A DNA stretch of 64,000 nt. It comes from an uncultured bacterium (GTDB lineage: Bacteria; Bacillota; Clostridia; Lachnospirales; Lachnospiraceae). The stretch covers positions 1-64,000 of the forward strand of contig CAJMQQ010000003.1 in assembly GCA_905215625.1 (NCBI GenBank). The letters are read 5' to 3'. This document shows positions 41,951 through 51,853 of the stretch, in pieces; within the stretch, counting starts at the first letter, position 1, and the number at the start of each line of letters is the position of its first letter. Position numbers and translations under genes: made by a program. The notes under the pieces were generated by a model. That model was not told where the DNA came from. It was given only the letters and a program-made list of their open reading frames with translations, and ran no database searches.

Positions 41951-42856
41951 TTATATTGCCGAAAACCCTGGGTTATAGTCCCGGATAATTCTCTTTGGAA
42001 ATTCCATCCGGACGGTCATAGTAGGATTAACCGTCTGACAGATAATCAGATCTCCAGTCATGGTCATTAACATGGCGGCATCGTCTTCCTTCATTCCCAC
42101 TTTTTCAGTCAGGAAGGTATACATCTGCCTTGCTGCCGCCTGATAAGCCAGATCTACCGTTTCTTTTGATGCAATGGTGATCCATTTATCCCCAGTGTCA
42201 ATCATCGGCCATGGCACATAAAAATCCTTGACTGCCGTTACCCGCATCGTAGCCCTTCCTTCAATCTCCAGGCCGCAGTCCTCAATCTCGCCTTCTCCCA
42301 TTACCGCATGAAAATCTCCCATGGACAAAAGAGCGCCGTCTGTAAAGACTGGAAGGTATAAGGAAACTCCCTTTTTAATCTGGGTACAGTCCATGTTTCC
42401 GCCATGATCCAGAGGAGTTACGGTAGACACGCCTTCTCCTTTTGGAGCCACTCCGATCACGCCAATCATAGGCTGTACCGGAATAGTAATTTTATTGTCA
42501 TACCAGGCAAACCCATCTCTTACCGGAACCCGTTTTACAATCCGCTTTTCAAAAAATTCCCTCTCATTTCCATTGTTTGGCCCCAGCATTACGATTCCGG
42601 TAGGACCGGTTTCAATATCCAGAATGTCGATTTTCAGCATATCCCCTTCTTTAGCGCCTTCAATGTAAAGAGGGCCGGTAGCCGGATTTCCTGGCATTTT
42701 CGGAGTGTTGTAATAATCGGTTCCTTCGGGAATAAACCGGTTAGTAAAACAGTCATAGGTTTCAAATGCCACCAGTTCTCCGGATGTTATCCGGTCGCAG
42801 GGTGGGTTATCTTTAGACAGCACATGGGTAATGTGTTCTTTGGTAATTACTTTCAT
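41951..42856 (-). CDS. Acetamidase/formamidase family protein
   Basis: 301 residues of the FmdA/AmdA family, metal-dependent hydrolases that release ammonia from formamide or acetamide. Conserved metal-site segments are seen: VTPLDHGGNMDCTQIKKG and MGDFHAVMGEGEIEDCG, plus the C-terminal MTMTGDLIICQTVNPTMTVRMEFPK. The ATG at 42856 follows AAAGGAG by eight bases and overlaps the upstream MATE stop (ATGA). The pairing suggests the MATE and this enzyme act on related nitrogen compounds, but that is inference. Confidence 0.9.
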   Translation of the reverse strand: MKVITKEHITHVLSKDNPPCDRITSGELVAFETYDCFTNRFIPEGTDYYNTPKMPGNPATGPLYIEGAKEGDMLKIDILDIETGPTGIVMLGPNNGNEREFFEKRIVKRVPVRDGFAWYDNKITIPVQPMIGVIGVAPKGEGVSTVTPLDHGGNMDCTQIKKGVSLYLPVFTDGALLSMGDFHAVMGEGEIEDCGLEIEGRATMRVTAVKDFYVPWPMIDTGDKWITIASKETVDLAYQAAARQMYTFLTEKVGMKEDDAAMLMTMTGDLIICQTVNPTMTVRMEFPKRIIRDYNPGFSAI

Positions 42857-44220
42857 TTCAGCTTCTCCTTTTGCTTTTTTGTCAGGGCCGGCCATATGGT
42901 AGCCATCATGGTGCCATAGCAGGCCAGTCCTCCTATAAAATTAGAAATTGGCTCTGCCATAAAAATCCCGTTTACTCCCAGTCCTCCTATATTCGGAAGA
43001 ATAAAAATCATGGGAATCACAATAATCACTTTCCGGAATATGGAGAAAAATACAGACTGCTTTGCCTTTCCCAGGGCAACAAAAGTAGACTGGCCTGCAA
43101 ACTGCAAAGACATCATAAAAAATCCAAAATAGTAAATCTGCATTGCAGGAATTGCCGCTGCCACCAGTTCTTCTTCCCGGTTAAAAATACGGATGAAAAA
43201 CTCCGGAAATCCATGGACCAGAGCCCACATCCCTACGGTATAAAGAACCGATGACACGGAAGTAAACACAATGGCTTTCTTCACTCTTGCGTACTCTCTG
43301 GCCCCGTAGTTGTATCCCATAACCGGCTGGGCGCTATTGGTAATGCCGCTTACCGGCATACTGACTACTTCCCTGACAGAGTTTACAATGGTCATAACTC
43401 CCACGTACAAATCCCCGCCAAATTTCTGAAGGCTGGCATTGTACATGATCTGGACCAAACAGTTGGTAATGGACATGGTAAATCCGGTCATGCCCAGGGC
43501 GACAATTTCTTTTACCCTGGACGCTTTCAGCCGGAAACAGCTTTTTTTCAGCTTCAGGATGGTTTTCGGTCCGGTAAGAAACCGGAGAATCCAGAAGGCG
43601 GAAAGTCCCTGGGAAATCACTGTGGCAAGGGCCGCTCCCTTTACTCCCATATCAAACAGGAAGATAAAAACCGGATCCAGAATAATGTTGGCCGCCGCCC
43701 CTAACACGACGGTTATCATGCCGGTTTTTCCAAATCCCTGGGAGTTAATAAAGCTGTTCATTCCCAGGCCGATCATGACAAATACGCTTCCCAGCAGATA
43801 GATGGTTACATACTCTTCTGCATAAAAAATAGTGGCGTCGCTGGCGCCAAATAAATAGAGCATGGGGCGTTTCAATATCAGTCCAAGTACCGTCAGGACA
43901 ATGCCGCAGATGACCATCAGATAAAAGGAATTTCCCATAATTGCTTCTGCTTCTTCGTCATTTCCCCTGCCTCTTTCAATGGAACACAGCGGCGCGCCGC
44001 CCATGCCAAACAGATTGGCAAATGCCATTACCATGGAAACAATGGGAAGGCACAACCCGATTCCAGTCAGCGAAAGTGTGGCATGATCCGGTATCATTCC
44101 GATATATACCCGATCCACAATGCTGTACATGACATTAATTAACTGGGCCAGGGTCATGGGGACTGCCAGTTTTATGATATTTTCTACCACGCTTCCTTTG
44201 GAAAAATCATTCTTTTCCAT
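42853..44220 (-). CDS. MATE family efflux transporter (coupled to formamidase-like gene)
   Basis: A 455-residue MATE protein with twelve helices: VVENIIKLAVPMTLAQLINVMYSIVDRVYIGMIPDHATLSLTGIGLCLPI at the start, GVKGAALATVISQGLSAFWI and TNSAQPVMGYNYGAREYARV later. The ATG at 44220 is the family start; GGAAG lies very near and AAAGGA 11 bases upstream, so the ribosome site is not ideal. It has no MarR partner, unlike the two other MATE genes here, but overlaps the formamidase-like gene by 4 bp. Confidence 0.92.
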   Translation of the reverse strand: MEKNDFSKGSVVENIIKLAVPMTLAQLINVMYSIVDRVYIGMIPDHATLSLTGIGLCLPIVSMVMAFANLFGMGGAPLCSIERGRGNDEEAEAIMGNSFYLMVICGIVLTVLGLILKRPMLYLFGASDATIFYAEEYVTIYLLGSVFVMIGLGMNSFINSQGFGKTGMITVVLGAAANIILDPVFIFLFDMGVKGAALATVISQGLSAFWILRFLTGPKTILKLKKSCFRLKASRVKEIVALGMTGFTMSITNCLVQIMYNASLQKFGGDLYVGVMTIVNSVREVVSMPVSGITNSAQPVMGYNYGAREYARVKKAIVFTSVSSVLYTVGMWALVHGFPEFFIRIFNREEELVAAAIPAMQIYYFGFFMMSLQFAGQSTFVALGKAKQSVFFSIFRKVIIVIPMIFILPNIGGLGVNGIFMAEPISNFIGGLACYGTMMATIWPALTKKQKEKLK

Positions 44221-44248
44221 TCTTCCACTTATCCTTTTTCTTTCTAAG

Positions 44249-44286
44249 AAAACCGGATAAATCTCTGGTTTCAGAAACTTATCCGG
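44249..44286 (-). terminator. Terminator of the DJ-1 gene
   Basis: On the minus strand CCGGATAA (44279-44286) pairs with TTATCCGG (44253-44260) followed by TTTTCTT; the loop contains a small inner TTCTG/CAGAG helix. Confidence 0.78.
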
Positions 44287-44298
44287 CACTGTTTTTTA

Positions 44299-44853
44299 TT
44301 AAAACTGATCGTACTGAATCGCAGCTTTAATCTGGGCTGCTTTCTCTTTGCTGTCTAATAAGGCAACCAGTTCCAGGCCTAAATCTAATCCGTATCCCAG
44401 TCCTCTTGCAGTGGTAATATTGCCGTCTGTCACAACGCCGGTTCTGGTGTACTCAGCGCCGGTCAGCTTGTCTTCAAATCCAGGATAGCAGGTGGCTTTT
44501 TTGCCTTTTAACAACCCTAACTGGCCTAACACGCTGGGTGCTGCACAGATTGCAGCTACTCTTCTGCCATCGTCTGCCGCCTCGGTAAGCGCCTTGCAAA
44601 GTCCTTCGTGAGCCATCATATTGGTGGTTCCTGGAAGTCCTCCCGGAATAAAGAGAACGTCTGCGCTCTTACAGTCTGCTTCTTCAAACAGCTCGTCGGT
44701 TACAATATGTACGTTGTGGGATGTTACCACTTCTTTCTTTCCAGTTACAGAGATTAATTTCACCTCAATCCCCGCTCTTACCAGAACATCCAATACTGCT
44801 AAACTTTCTACTTCTTCTGATCCATCTGCCAGAAATGCAAATACTTTTGCCAT
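44299..44853 (-). CDS. DJ-1/PfpI family protein
   Basis: 184 residues of the DJ-1 branch (YajL/DJ-1-like), associated with repair or detoxification of reactive aldehyde damage and with oxidative stress. FAFLADGSEEVESLAVLDVLVRAG holds the conserved Glu, and RRVAAICAAPSVLGQLGLLKGKKATCYPG the nucleophile-elbow Cys. Start chosen at the ATG after GGAGGAAATA. A hairpin TGCCGC/GCGGCA (44868-44885) lies just upstream of the ribosome site. Substrate uncertain. Confidence 0.9.
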   Translation of the reverse strand: MAKVFAFLADGSEEVESLAVLDVLVRAGIEVKLISVTGKKEVVTSHNVHIVTDELFEEADCKSADVLFIPGGLPGTTNMMAHEGLCKALTEAADDGRRVAAICAAPSVLGQLGLLKGKKATCYPGFEDKLTGAEYTRTGVVTDGNITTARGLGYGLDLGLELVALLDSKEKAAQIKAAIQYDQF

Positions 44854-44949
44854 TATTTCCTCCATTCTGCCGCTTGTCTGCGGCAATCATTTTTTATTAT
44901 CAGATCCTATAAGGTTCCTTTTGCTTTTGTTCCAGGAAGGACGCGCCTG

Positions 44950-45714
44950 CTACAGATTTCTCAGACGTCCGTATAGCTCTGCATTGGTCGCACTAATATA
45001 CGGCGCCAGCATACAAGTCGGAAGCATTGCAAAAAGTCCCATAGAAAGGATGCTAAAAAATACCATGCTCTGAAGCAGCATTCCCAGGACTGCCGCCAGA
45101 AATGCCCAGCCAAAAAAGGACAGATCCAGTACAAATACCGCCCACTTATTGCCGTCCATCAGTTCTTTGCTCAATGCAAACGCATCTTTTGTATCAATAC
45201 CAGGATTTTCCGATAAAATATAGGGAATCATCCGGTACTCGTAAGATTTTATAATGCCAGGTACAATGAGGAGCAGACTCCAGAGAAAAATTTTGACATT
45301 CATCAGGAATAAGATTTTGACCTCATTCATGTAATAGCCGCAGGTAAATCCCCAGAAAAGACGGCCTACTCCTGCTGAACGCTGATTGACTCTGCTCTCC
45401 ATATAAAATCGGCAGCTTCCTACCGAAATGATGTTGCCAATAAAAGTCTGGATAACAGTGGTAATGACAAATGTAATCAAAAACGTAGTGAAAAATGCCA
45501 TCAGAAATGTAGCAATTTCTACTGGATTCAGTCCCGTCTTTTCTAATTCCGGCTGCATCTGAGAGACCATCACAATGGATCTGCCGCTTCCTGCCGATCC
45601 GCTGCCACCTGCCAGAAACATAGACAAAAGCGACACTGCAAATGCTGGTCCGTAATAAATTCTCAGACCGTTTTTGGCTCTGTCTTTCAGTTCTTTTCTT
45701 GTCCAATTTATCAT
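44950..45714 (-). CDS. DUF975 family membrane protein
   Basis: 254 residues, about five or six helices. The opening INWTRKELKDRAKNGLRIYYGPAFAVSLLS and the central LIVPGIIKSYEYRMIPYILSENPGIDTKDAFALSKELMDGNKW are hallmark DUF975 segments. The family is uncharacterised. The ATG at 45714 follows an AGAGGGG site; the frame is open 20 codons upstream without support. It has its own gap and probable promoter on the upstream side (-10 TATACT near 45765-45770). Confidence 0.85.
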   Translation of the reverse strand: MINWTRKELKDRAKNGLRIYYGPAFAVSLLSMFLAGGSGSAGSGRSIVMVSQMQPELEKTGLNPVEIATFLMAFFTTFLITFVITTVIQTFIGNIISVGSCRFYMESRVNQRSAGVGRLFWGFTCGYYMNEVKILFLMNVKIFLWSLLLIVPGIIKSYEYRMIPYILSENPGIDTKDAFALSKELMDGNKWAVFVLDLSFFGWAFLAAVLGMLLQSMVFFSILSMGLFAMLPTCMLAPYISATNAELYGRLRNL

Positions 45715-45849
45715 AAAATCCCCTCTTTCCTTAATTTTTTTCAGACTCTTTCTGCCCTGATAAGAGTATAACACAAAAAAAAGTATTGGAAAAGAGTGAA
45801 AATATTGTGGTATACTAGCATCAGTGTATAGTGCAAAAGGAGATTGATT

Positions 45850-46299
45850 ATGGAAATTGAGAGAAAATATCTGATAACAGTTCCTCCAAAAAATTATACA
45901 GACTATCCCTTCCGCCAGATTGAACAGGGATATTTATGTACCGATCCAGTTGTCCGGGTTCGACGGGACAACGATTCCTACTATCTGACGTATAAAAGCA
46001 AAGGACTCCTTTCCCGCCAGGAATACAATCTGCCGCTGACGTTTGAAGCCTACGGACATCTGTTAAAAAAAGCGGACGGAATTGTCCTTTCCAAGCGCCG
46101 GTACCTGATTCCTTACGGAGCTTATACCATCGAACTGGATGTTTTTGAAGGCAATTATCAGGGACTGATTCTGGCAGAAGTCGAATTTGAATCCGAAGAA
46201 GACGCCCTGGCGTTTGTCCCTCCCAAATGGTTTGGAAGAGACGTTACCTTTACCGGAGAATACCAGAACAGCCGTCTGAGCAAAGGGACTCCGGGCTAA
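45850..46299 (+). CDS. CYTH domain protein
   Basis: 149 residues of the CYTH (CyaB/thiamine triphosphatase) superfamily, which hydrolyse or act on triphosphates in a beta-barrel tunnel. The N-terminal EIERKYL is the ExExK motif; further acidic/basic strands are RVRRDNDSYYLTYKSKG, YTIELDVFEGNYQGLILAEVEFESEED. ATG 45850 follows AAAGGAG by seven bases. Its stop overlaps the end of cbiC on the opposite strand by 4 bp. Activity (inorganic or thiamine triphosphatase) cannot be told. Confidence 0.88.
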   Translation: MEIERKYLITVPPKNYTDYPFRQIEQGYLCTDPVVRVRRDNDSYYLTYKSKGLLSRQEYNLPLTFEAYGHLLKKADGIVLSKRRYLIPYGAYTIELDVFEGNYQGLILAEVEFESEEDALAFVPPKWFGRDVTFTGEYQNSRLSKGTPG

Positions 46300-46952
46300 A
46301 TCTGGTACATCAGGGCATTGCAGATTGCGGCGGCTACATTGCTGCCGCCTTTTCTTCCTCTTGCTACAATATAAGGAATATTTTTTAATGTAAGAATCAG
46401 TTCTTTGGATGCCTCTACATTAACAAAACCTACCGGAACCCCGATAATCAGGCTGGGGCGAATCTTTCCCTCCTGAATCAGTTCATACAAGCGGATCAGG
46501 GCAGTGGGCGCGTTGCCTACCGCAATGATTACCGGCCCCCAGTTTTCTCCCAGGAGAGCGGCCGCTTTCTCCATGCTGGCAACTGCCCTGGTGGTTCCGT
46601 TTTTCTTAGCCGCTTCCGCCACTTCTTTATCTGCCATAAAGCACATGGCTTCTCCGCCCAGTTCTTTTAATCGGGTTTTATTAATGCCGGACCAGGCCAT
46701 CTGGGTATCCGTAATAATAATTCCTCCCTGGCTGAGTGCCTGGATTCCCGCTTTCGCAGCCCCTGGAGAAAAGATGAGATTCTCCACATAATCAAAGTCT
46801 GCCGTTGTGTGAATCACCCGTTTTAAAACCAAATCTTCATATGGTCTGGGAATATATCCGGACTGTTCCAGTTCCTGTTCAATGATTTCAAAGCTTCTCT
46901 TTTCAATCTCTGATGGGAGCACCTGTTCCAGAATGATTTTTTCGTTTTCCAT
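46296..46952 (-). CDS. cbiC: Cobalt-precorrin-8X methylmutase
   Basis: Moves the C-11 methyl group to C-12, forming cobyrinic acid. 218 residues; catalytic His48 in KRVIHTTADFDY, and the family segments SPGAAKAGIQALSQGGIIITDTQMAWSGI and PSLIIGVPVGFVNVEASKE. Last gene of the cobalamin operon; it ends convergently within the CYTH gene with no space for its own terminator. Confidence 0.95.
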   Translation of the reverse strand: MENEKIILEQVLPSEIEKRSFEIIEQELEQSGYIPRPYEDLVLKRVIHTTADFDYVENLIFSPGAAKAGIQALSQGGIIITDTQMAWSGINKTRLKELGGEAMCFMADKEVAEAAKKNGTTRAVASMEKAAALLGENWGPVIIAVGNAPTALIRLYELIQEGKIRPSLIIGVPVGFVNVEASKELILTLKNIPYIVARGRKGGSNVAAAICNALMYQI

Positions 46953-46969
46953 TGATTTCTCCTTTCCCG

Positions 46970-48571
46970 CTATACGCCTTCTTCTAATATCTGATAGATT
47001 TTTTCCATATCCAAATGTTCTCTTAAGATATGTGCCAGCTTGTCATACTGGCTTTCCCGAAACGCTTTGTAATCGACTTCTTTTTCAATCTTGGAGGGAT
47101 CCAGCCCCTTATTTTTCAGAAGAATCCGGATAATGGAAGGCGCCATGCCTTCTGCATCAAAAATCCCATGAACGTAAGATCCATACACATTTCCTCTGCT
47201 GAATCCATCAGTTTTGACCCGTTTGCTTTCCGGCCCAGCCTCTTTTTGAAGTTCCATCAGATAAGCCGTAGGCCGGCAGATTTCTGGAATTCCATCCATA
47301 ATCTTTACGGTATCGATAATTCCCTCTTCCCGGTTAATGGTCGTCTGGCCCATATGGATTTCATATCCTTCCACATTTTTTCCGGTCAGTTCCCCAAATA
47401 TGCCGTCTAATTCTCCCAGCGCTCCTGATACCACAGTACGGGTCTTTTCTGTCTCAAATACGGTCTTTAACGGCAGAAGTCCCATGCCGCGAACCTCTGT
47501 TTTTTCATCCTGTTCCAGACTTTTTTCTGCGCCGTAAGGGTCTGTCAGAATCTCTCCCATCATCTGGTAGCCTCCGCAGATTCCCCAGACCGGCACTCTT
47601 TTTTCTGCCAGTTTTAAAACCGCTGCTTCCAGACCGTTCTGCCTCATCCACATCAGGTCGCTGATGGTGCTTTTGGTGCCTGGAAGAATGACCATATCCG
47701 GTTTTTTCAGTTCTTCCGGCGAGGAAACAAAAGTTACCCGTACTCCCGGAATACAAGAAAAGACTGCAAAATCCGTAAAATTGGAAATTCTAGGAAACCG
47801 GATGACTGCAATGGTAATAAGCGTCTGTTCGTTCCCGGTTCCTTTTTCTAAAAAGCTGCTTAAACTGTCCTCATCCTCAATCTGCACATCCATATAGGGA
47901 ACCACTCCTGCCACCGGAATCTGACACAGATCTTCCAACATTTTTACTCCCGGATCCAGGATGGTTTTATCTCCCCGGAACTTGTTGATAATCAGGCCTT
48001 TTACGTATGCTCTTTCTTCCTCTTCTAAAAGCGCTATCGTCCCGTAAAGCTGGGCAAATACACCTCCTCTGTCAATGTCTCCTGCTAAAAGCACCGGAGC
48101 TTTTGCCAGCTTTGCCATTCCCATGTTGACAATGTCGTCCTGCTTTAAATTAATCTCTGCCGGACTTCCAGCTCCTTCGATTACAATAATATCATATTGC
48201 TCTGCCAGCCGGTTATAGGACTCCAGAATTTCTGGAATCAGTGTTTTTTTATAGGAAAAATATTCTCTGGCCGCCATGTTTTTAAGGGGAATTCCCCTTA
48301 CAATTACCTGGGATCCTGTATCACTGGACGGCTTTAACAAAATGGGGTTCATGTCGACGCAAGGCAAAACTCCGGCCGCCTCTGCCTGAACCGCCTGGGC
48401 ACGTCCCATTTCCAGTCCTTCCTCGGTAATGCAGGAGTTTAATGCCATATTCTGGGACTTAAACGGCGCCACCCGATAGCCGTCCTGCTTAAAAATGCGG
48501 CACAGTCCGGCTGCCAGAAGACTTTTTCCAGCATTGGACATAGTACCCTGAATCATAATCGCTTTTGCCAT
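46970..48571 (-). CDS. cbiP: Cobyric acid synthase
   Basis: Amidates positions b, d, e and g of adenosylcobyrinic a,c-diamide using glutamine and ATP. 533 residues: N-terminal dethiobiotin-synthetase-like domain ([42 protein letters not shown]) and a C-terminal glutamine amidotransferase domain with catalytic Cys in [13 protein letters not shown] and His in [10 protein letters not shown]. Follows the cobD-like gene by 14 bp. Confidence 0.95.
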   Translation of the reverse strand: MAKAIMIQGTMSNAGKSLLAAGLCRIFKQDGYRVAPFKSQNMALNSCITEEGLEMGRAQAVQAEAAGVLPCVDMNPILLKPSSDTGSQVIVRGIPLKNMAAREYFSYKKTLIPEILESYNRLAEQYDIIVIEGAGSPAEINLKQDDIVNMGMAKLAKAPVLLAGDIDRGGVFAQLYGTIALLEEEERAYVKGLIINKFRGDKTILDPGVKMLEDLCQIPVAGVVPYMDVQIEDEDSLSSFLEKGTGNEQTLITIAVIRFPRISNFTDFAVFSCIPGVRVTFVSSPEELKKPDMVILPGTKSTISDLMWMRQNGLEAAVLKLAEKRVPVWGICGGYQMMGEILTDPYGAEKSLEQDEKTEVRGMGLLPLKTVFETEKTRTVVSGALGELDGIFGELTGKNVEGYEIHMGQTTINREEGIIDTVKIMDGIPEICRPTAYLMELQKEAGPESKRVKTDGFSRGNVYGSYVHGIFDAEGMAPSIIRILLKNKGLDPSKIEKEVDYKAFRESQYDKLAHILREHLDMEKIYQILEEGV

Positions 48572-48585
48572 GATTGTTCTCCTTC

Positions 48586-49647
48586 TCAGTCTAATACGGC
48601 TTTTAAGATTTGTAAAAATTCTTCATTTTCTTTTCGGGTTTTGATGCAGATCCGGTAGTAATGTCCGTCCAGTCCCCGATAGTTTCCGCAGGAACGAATC
48701 AAAACCTTTTTCTCTAAAAGTCTTTGGTACAGCCAGTTTTCCCTGTGGATTTTGTCTTTAAAAAACAGATAATTTGCCCTGGAATCCCAGACTAAAAATC
48801 CCAGATTCTCCAGTCTGGCTTTTAAAAATTCCCGTTCCTGGCCAATAAGGGTTCTGACCCTTTCTACGTATTGCTTTTCTTTTAGCGCGGCAATTCCGGC
48901 CTCCTGGGCCAGTACCGAAACGCTCCAGGGCTGCCGCACCTGTTCCATCTGTTCCAGGATTTTAACGTCTGCACAGATCCCATATCCCAGCCGTATTCCA
49001 GCCAGCGCGTAGGTTTTGGTAAAGGCTTTTAAAACCATTACATTGGGAAATTCTTTCAGATACGGCAGGATACTGCTTTGTTCCGGCTCTGGAAGAAAAT
49101 CGCAGAAACACTCGTCTGAGACCAGAATCATCTGTTTCTGTCTGCAGACTGCCGCAATTTTTTTTACAGCCAGACAGTCTGAAACTAGCCCTGTCGGATT
49201 ATTGGGATTGCACAAAAAAACAAGATTTCCCTTGCTTCCTCTTTTTTCTAAAAACCTGCAGAATTCTTCTTCCTTTAAGGCAAATCCTTCCTCTTCTTTT
49301 AAGTCAAAATGTGTGATTTCACACCCTGCAGCCGAAAGGGCGCTGCCATATTCTGAAAAGGTCGGGGATGGTACAATGGCCTTTTGAGGCTTCAGACCAA
49401 AGGCCAGATTAAAGATTAATTCCGCTGCTCCATTTCCGCAGATGATCCATTCTTCCGGTACCTGATGGTACTCTGCCAGTGCTTCTCTTAATGCTTTGCA
49501 CCGGCTGTCCGGATACCGGGCGCACATAAAAATCCCCTGGCTGACCGCCTCTTTTACCCCTTCCGGAATGCCGAGGGGACTTAAATTTGTTGAAAAATCT
49601 ACGTCAATCTGCTGGCTGTATATGTCTCCGCCATGCTCGTATTCCAT
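48586..49647 (-). CDS. cobD: Threonine-phosphate decarboxylase (CobD-like PLP enzyme)
   Basis: A 353-residue aminotransferase-fold PLP protein related to histidinol-phosphate aminotransferase. In this operon the role is to decarboxylate threonine phosphate to aminopropanol phosphate, the linker of the nucleotide loop. [10 protein letters not shown] at the start, [14 protein letters not shown] and the PLP lysine in [17 protein letters not shown]. The start at 49647 (AAAGG ten bases upstream) matches the family N-terminus; an ATG nine codons earlier is possible. Located between cbiB and cbiP. Confidence 0.88.
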   Translation of the reverse strand: MEYEHGGDIYSQQIDVDFSTNLSPLGIPEGVKEAVSQGIFMCARYPDSRCKALREALAEYHQVPEEWIICGNGAAELIFNLAFGLKPQKAIVPSPTFSEYGSALSAAGCEITHFDLKEEEGFALKEEEFCRFLEKRGSKGNLVFLCNPNNPTGLVSDCLAVKKIAAVCRQKQMILVSDECFCDFLPEPEQSSILPYLKEFPNVMVLKAFTKTYALAGIRLGYGICADVKILEQMEQVRQPWSVSVLAQEAGIAALKEKQYVERVRTLIGQEREFLKARLENLGFLVWDSRANYLFFKDKIHRENWLYQRLLEKKVLIRSCGNYRGLDGHYYRICIKTRKENEEFLQILKAVLD

Positions 49648-49677
49648 GAAAAACCAACCTTTCTGTGTTATCATTTC

Positions 49678-50643
49678 CTATAAAGAAAACCCCCAAACAA
49701 CGACTGCAAATACCAGAATGAGAATTCCTTCGGCCCCAAACATGATTTTTCCGGCCCGTTTAATGTCTTCCGGCTCAACAGGGCGGTCATCATCACCGAT
49801 ATACGGCTTTTTATACAGCTTTCCAAAATACCAGGCGTCTCCGGCAAGCCTGATATGAAGGGCGCCGGCTATTACTGCTTCCCCATGGGCAGAATTGGGA
49901 CTGGCATGGCAGTACCGGTCCCGTTTGTAGATCTTCCAGGCCTGTTTTCCATCATAGCCCAGCAAAAATGCAGACAAAGTAAGAAGAACTGCCCCAAGCC
50001 TGGCTGGAATATAGTTGCAAATGTCATCCAGCCTGGCGGCTGTCCGTCCAAAATAGAGATACCTGTCATTTTTGTATCCAATCATGGAATCCATGGTATT
50101 GACTGCTTTATAAAAAAATCCTCCAGCCGCGCCAAATAACGCCATATAAAGGAAGGGCGCAATGACTCCATCCGATGTGTTTTCTGCAACCGTTTCCACG
50201 GCTGCCCTGGTAATTCCAGCTCCGTCCAGCCGTTTGGTATCCCGTCCTACAATCATGGAAACTGCCTGTCTCGCCTCTTCTTCATCCCCTCTCTTCAGCG
50301 CTTTTCCTACCTTCCAGCTTTCTTTATAAAGGCTTTTTGCCGCCAGAAGCTGGCCGCAGAATACGCTTTCCAGCAGAAATCCTGCTGCCGGATGCAGGGA
50401 ATATGCCCCTTTTAAAAACAGGCAGGGAACCAGCACAGACACTGCTGCCACCAGAATAGCAAGCAGGCCTCCTGCCAGAAGTTCCGCCTGTTTTCCCCTG
50501 CCCTTTGTCCAGCCGGATAATACCTTTTCCAAGGCTGTTATCAGACTTCCTATGGCTCTGACCGGATGGTAAAGCCAGTGGGGATCTCCCACTATCCAGT
50601 CCAGAATACATCCTGCCAAAAGCGCCGCTGCCCGTTGTTTCAT
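49678..50643 (-). CDS. cbiB: Adenosylcobinamide-phosphate synthase
   Basis: Membrane enzyme that attaches aminopropanol (phosphate) to cobyric acid. 321 residues, several helices; typical ILDWIVGDPHWLYHPVRAIGSLI, TSDGVIAPFLYMALFGAAGGFFYKAVNTMDSMIGY and HASPNSAHGEAVIAGAL. Start ATG 50643 has TTGGAGG five bases upstream; the frame is open 37 codons further up inside the preceding gene without support. Confidence 0.95.
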   Translation of the reverse strand: MKQRAAALLAGCILDWIVGDPHWLYHPVRAIGSLITALEKVLSGWTKGRGKQAELLAGGLLAILVAAVSVLVPCLFLKGAYSLHPAAGFLLESVFCGQLLAAKSLYKESWKVGKALKRGDEEEARQAVSMIVGRDTKRLDGAGITRAAVETVAENTSDGVIAPFLYMALFGAAGGFFYKAVNTMDSMIGYKNDRYLYFGRTAARLDDICNYIPARLGAVLLTLSAFLLGYDGKQAWKIYKRDRYCHASPNSAHGEAVIAGALHIRLAGDAWYFGKLYKKPYIGDDDRPVEPEDIKRAGKIMFGAEGILILVFAVVVWGFSL

Positions 50644-50657
50644 GCCATCCTCCAAGT

Positions 50658-51059
50658 CTATTTGATTCTCTGGCCAATGCCTCCGACTACCCGCCATACC
50701 TGGGAAGCTTCGGCTGCCAACATACAGTAAATCCGTCCTGTTTCTTCTCTCCATTTCCGCTGGAATGCATCCATCGGAACAATGCCGGAACCGATTTCTT
50801 CGCCTACGATCACTTTTTCATTTGTCCCTGCTAAAAGCTGATCTGCAAAGGCTTTTCCAGAAAAATCTTCCTGATTTTCCATTTTTCTTGCCACCATATC
50901 CGGAAGATGAAAGCAATACTCTGCCTTACAAAAATCTTCCCATTCTTCCCTGGCTCCATCGCACCAGCAGACTTCTGTTTCCTTTTTTAAGAGTTCTGCT
51001 TTTAATTGTTCTGCAAACTGACGCTTTCCTTGAAATGCGCCTCCAATAATCAAAATCAT
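50658..51059 (-). CDS. Short CobU-like P-loop protein
   Basis: 133 residues, related to the adenosylcobinamide kinase/guanylyltransferase fold but shorter than CobU (~180). It keeps a P-loop-like GGAFQGKRQFAEQL and the later KVIVGEEIGSGIVPMD and WREETGRIY segments, but lacks the RHR guanylyl-acceptor motif seen in the full CobU of this operon. It overlaps cobS by 4 bp. It may be a kinase-only paralogue, a regulator or a decaying duplicate. Confidence 0.7.
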   Translation of the reverse strand: MILIIGGAFQGKRQFAEQLKAELLKKETEVCWCDGAREEWEDFCKAEYCFHLPDMVARKMENQEDFSGKAFADQLLAGTNEKVIVGEEIGSGIVPMDAFQRKWREETGRIYCMLAAEASQVWRVVGGIGQRIK

Positions 51060-51853
51060 CTTATTCCAATCCCCACTATTAAAGTCATCAGGCAGACCAG
51101 TTCACAGACCTGCAAGAACCAGCCAGCCAGATCACCGGTAATGCCTCCAAATTTTTCTTTTGCCATCCGGTAATACCAGATAAATACCAGACCTGCCCCA
51201 ATTCCTGCCCCAATTCCCGCCCATCCAGCGTTCACAAGCAGTACAAAAAAGCAGGCTGCAAGCCAGATTGCAAGCCAGAACCGGACCGTCTTTTTCTGGG
51301 CGCTGTCTGCAAAGGCCGCAGCCAGCCCTGTCCCCTTTGCACAGGGAAAGGAAGCCACTGAAAGGCCGGAAAACGCCCGCTCCATTACAAATACCGCTCC
51401 AAGGGCTGCGCTGTCTGCAAGAACCGCCGCACTAGTGGGTTCTCCCATTACCAGTCCCGCCCACTGCACCATTCCTCCTGCATAGCAGAGAATATAAGCT
51501 GCACAGCCAATAATTGCAAATGCTCCTGTATGGGGATCTTTTAAAATTTCCAGTTTTTTCTCCCGATCCCCATAAGAACTTAACGCGTCTGCCGTGTCCA
51601 AAAAGCCATCCAGATGAATCCCGCCGGTTATGAAAACCGGAATTGCGGTTCCAATTAACCCTGCTGATACAGGAGAAAATCCTGCCCATTCTGCAAGCAT
51701 AAACCAGCACCACAGGCCAAATCCGCACACGATTCCAATCGCTGGAAAAAAGCAGAATACGTACCGCATCCGTTCTTTTGTCCAGTCTATTGTTGGAACC
51801 GGCACTCTGGAATACATTGCAAATGCAATTAAAAACGAGTACCACACATTCAT
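51056..51853 (-). CDS. cobS: Adenosylcobinamide-GDP ribazoletransferase (cobalamin synthase)
   Basis: Membrane enzyme that joins adenosylcobinamide-GDP and alpha-ribazole. 265 residues with several helices; the metal-binding motif GGIHLDGFLDTADALSSYG is present, and FAMYSRVPVP opens the protein. Start at 51853 after GGAGGAATGGGA, overlapping the cobU stop by 4 bp (ATGA). Confidence 0.94.
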   Translation of the reverse strand: MNVWYSFLIAFAMYSRVPVPTIDWTKERMRYVFCFFPAIGIVCGFGLWCWFMLAEWAGFSPVSAGLIGTAIPVFITGGIHLDGFLDTADALSSYGDREKKLEILKDPHTGAFAIIGCAAYILCYAGGMVQWAGLVMGEPTSAAVLADSAALGAVFVMERAFSGLSVASFPCAKGTGLAAAFADSAQKKTVRFWLAIWLAACFFVLLVNAGWAGIGAGIGAGLVFIWYYRMAKEKFGGITGDLAGWFLQVCELVCLMTLIVGIGIR

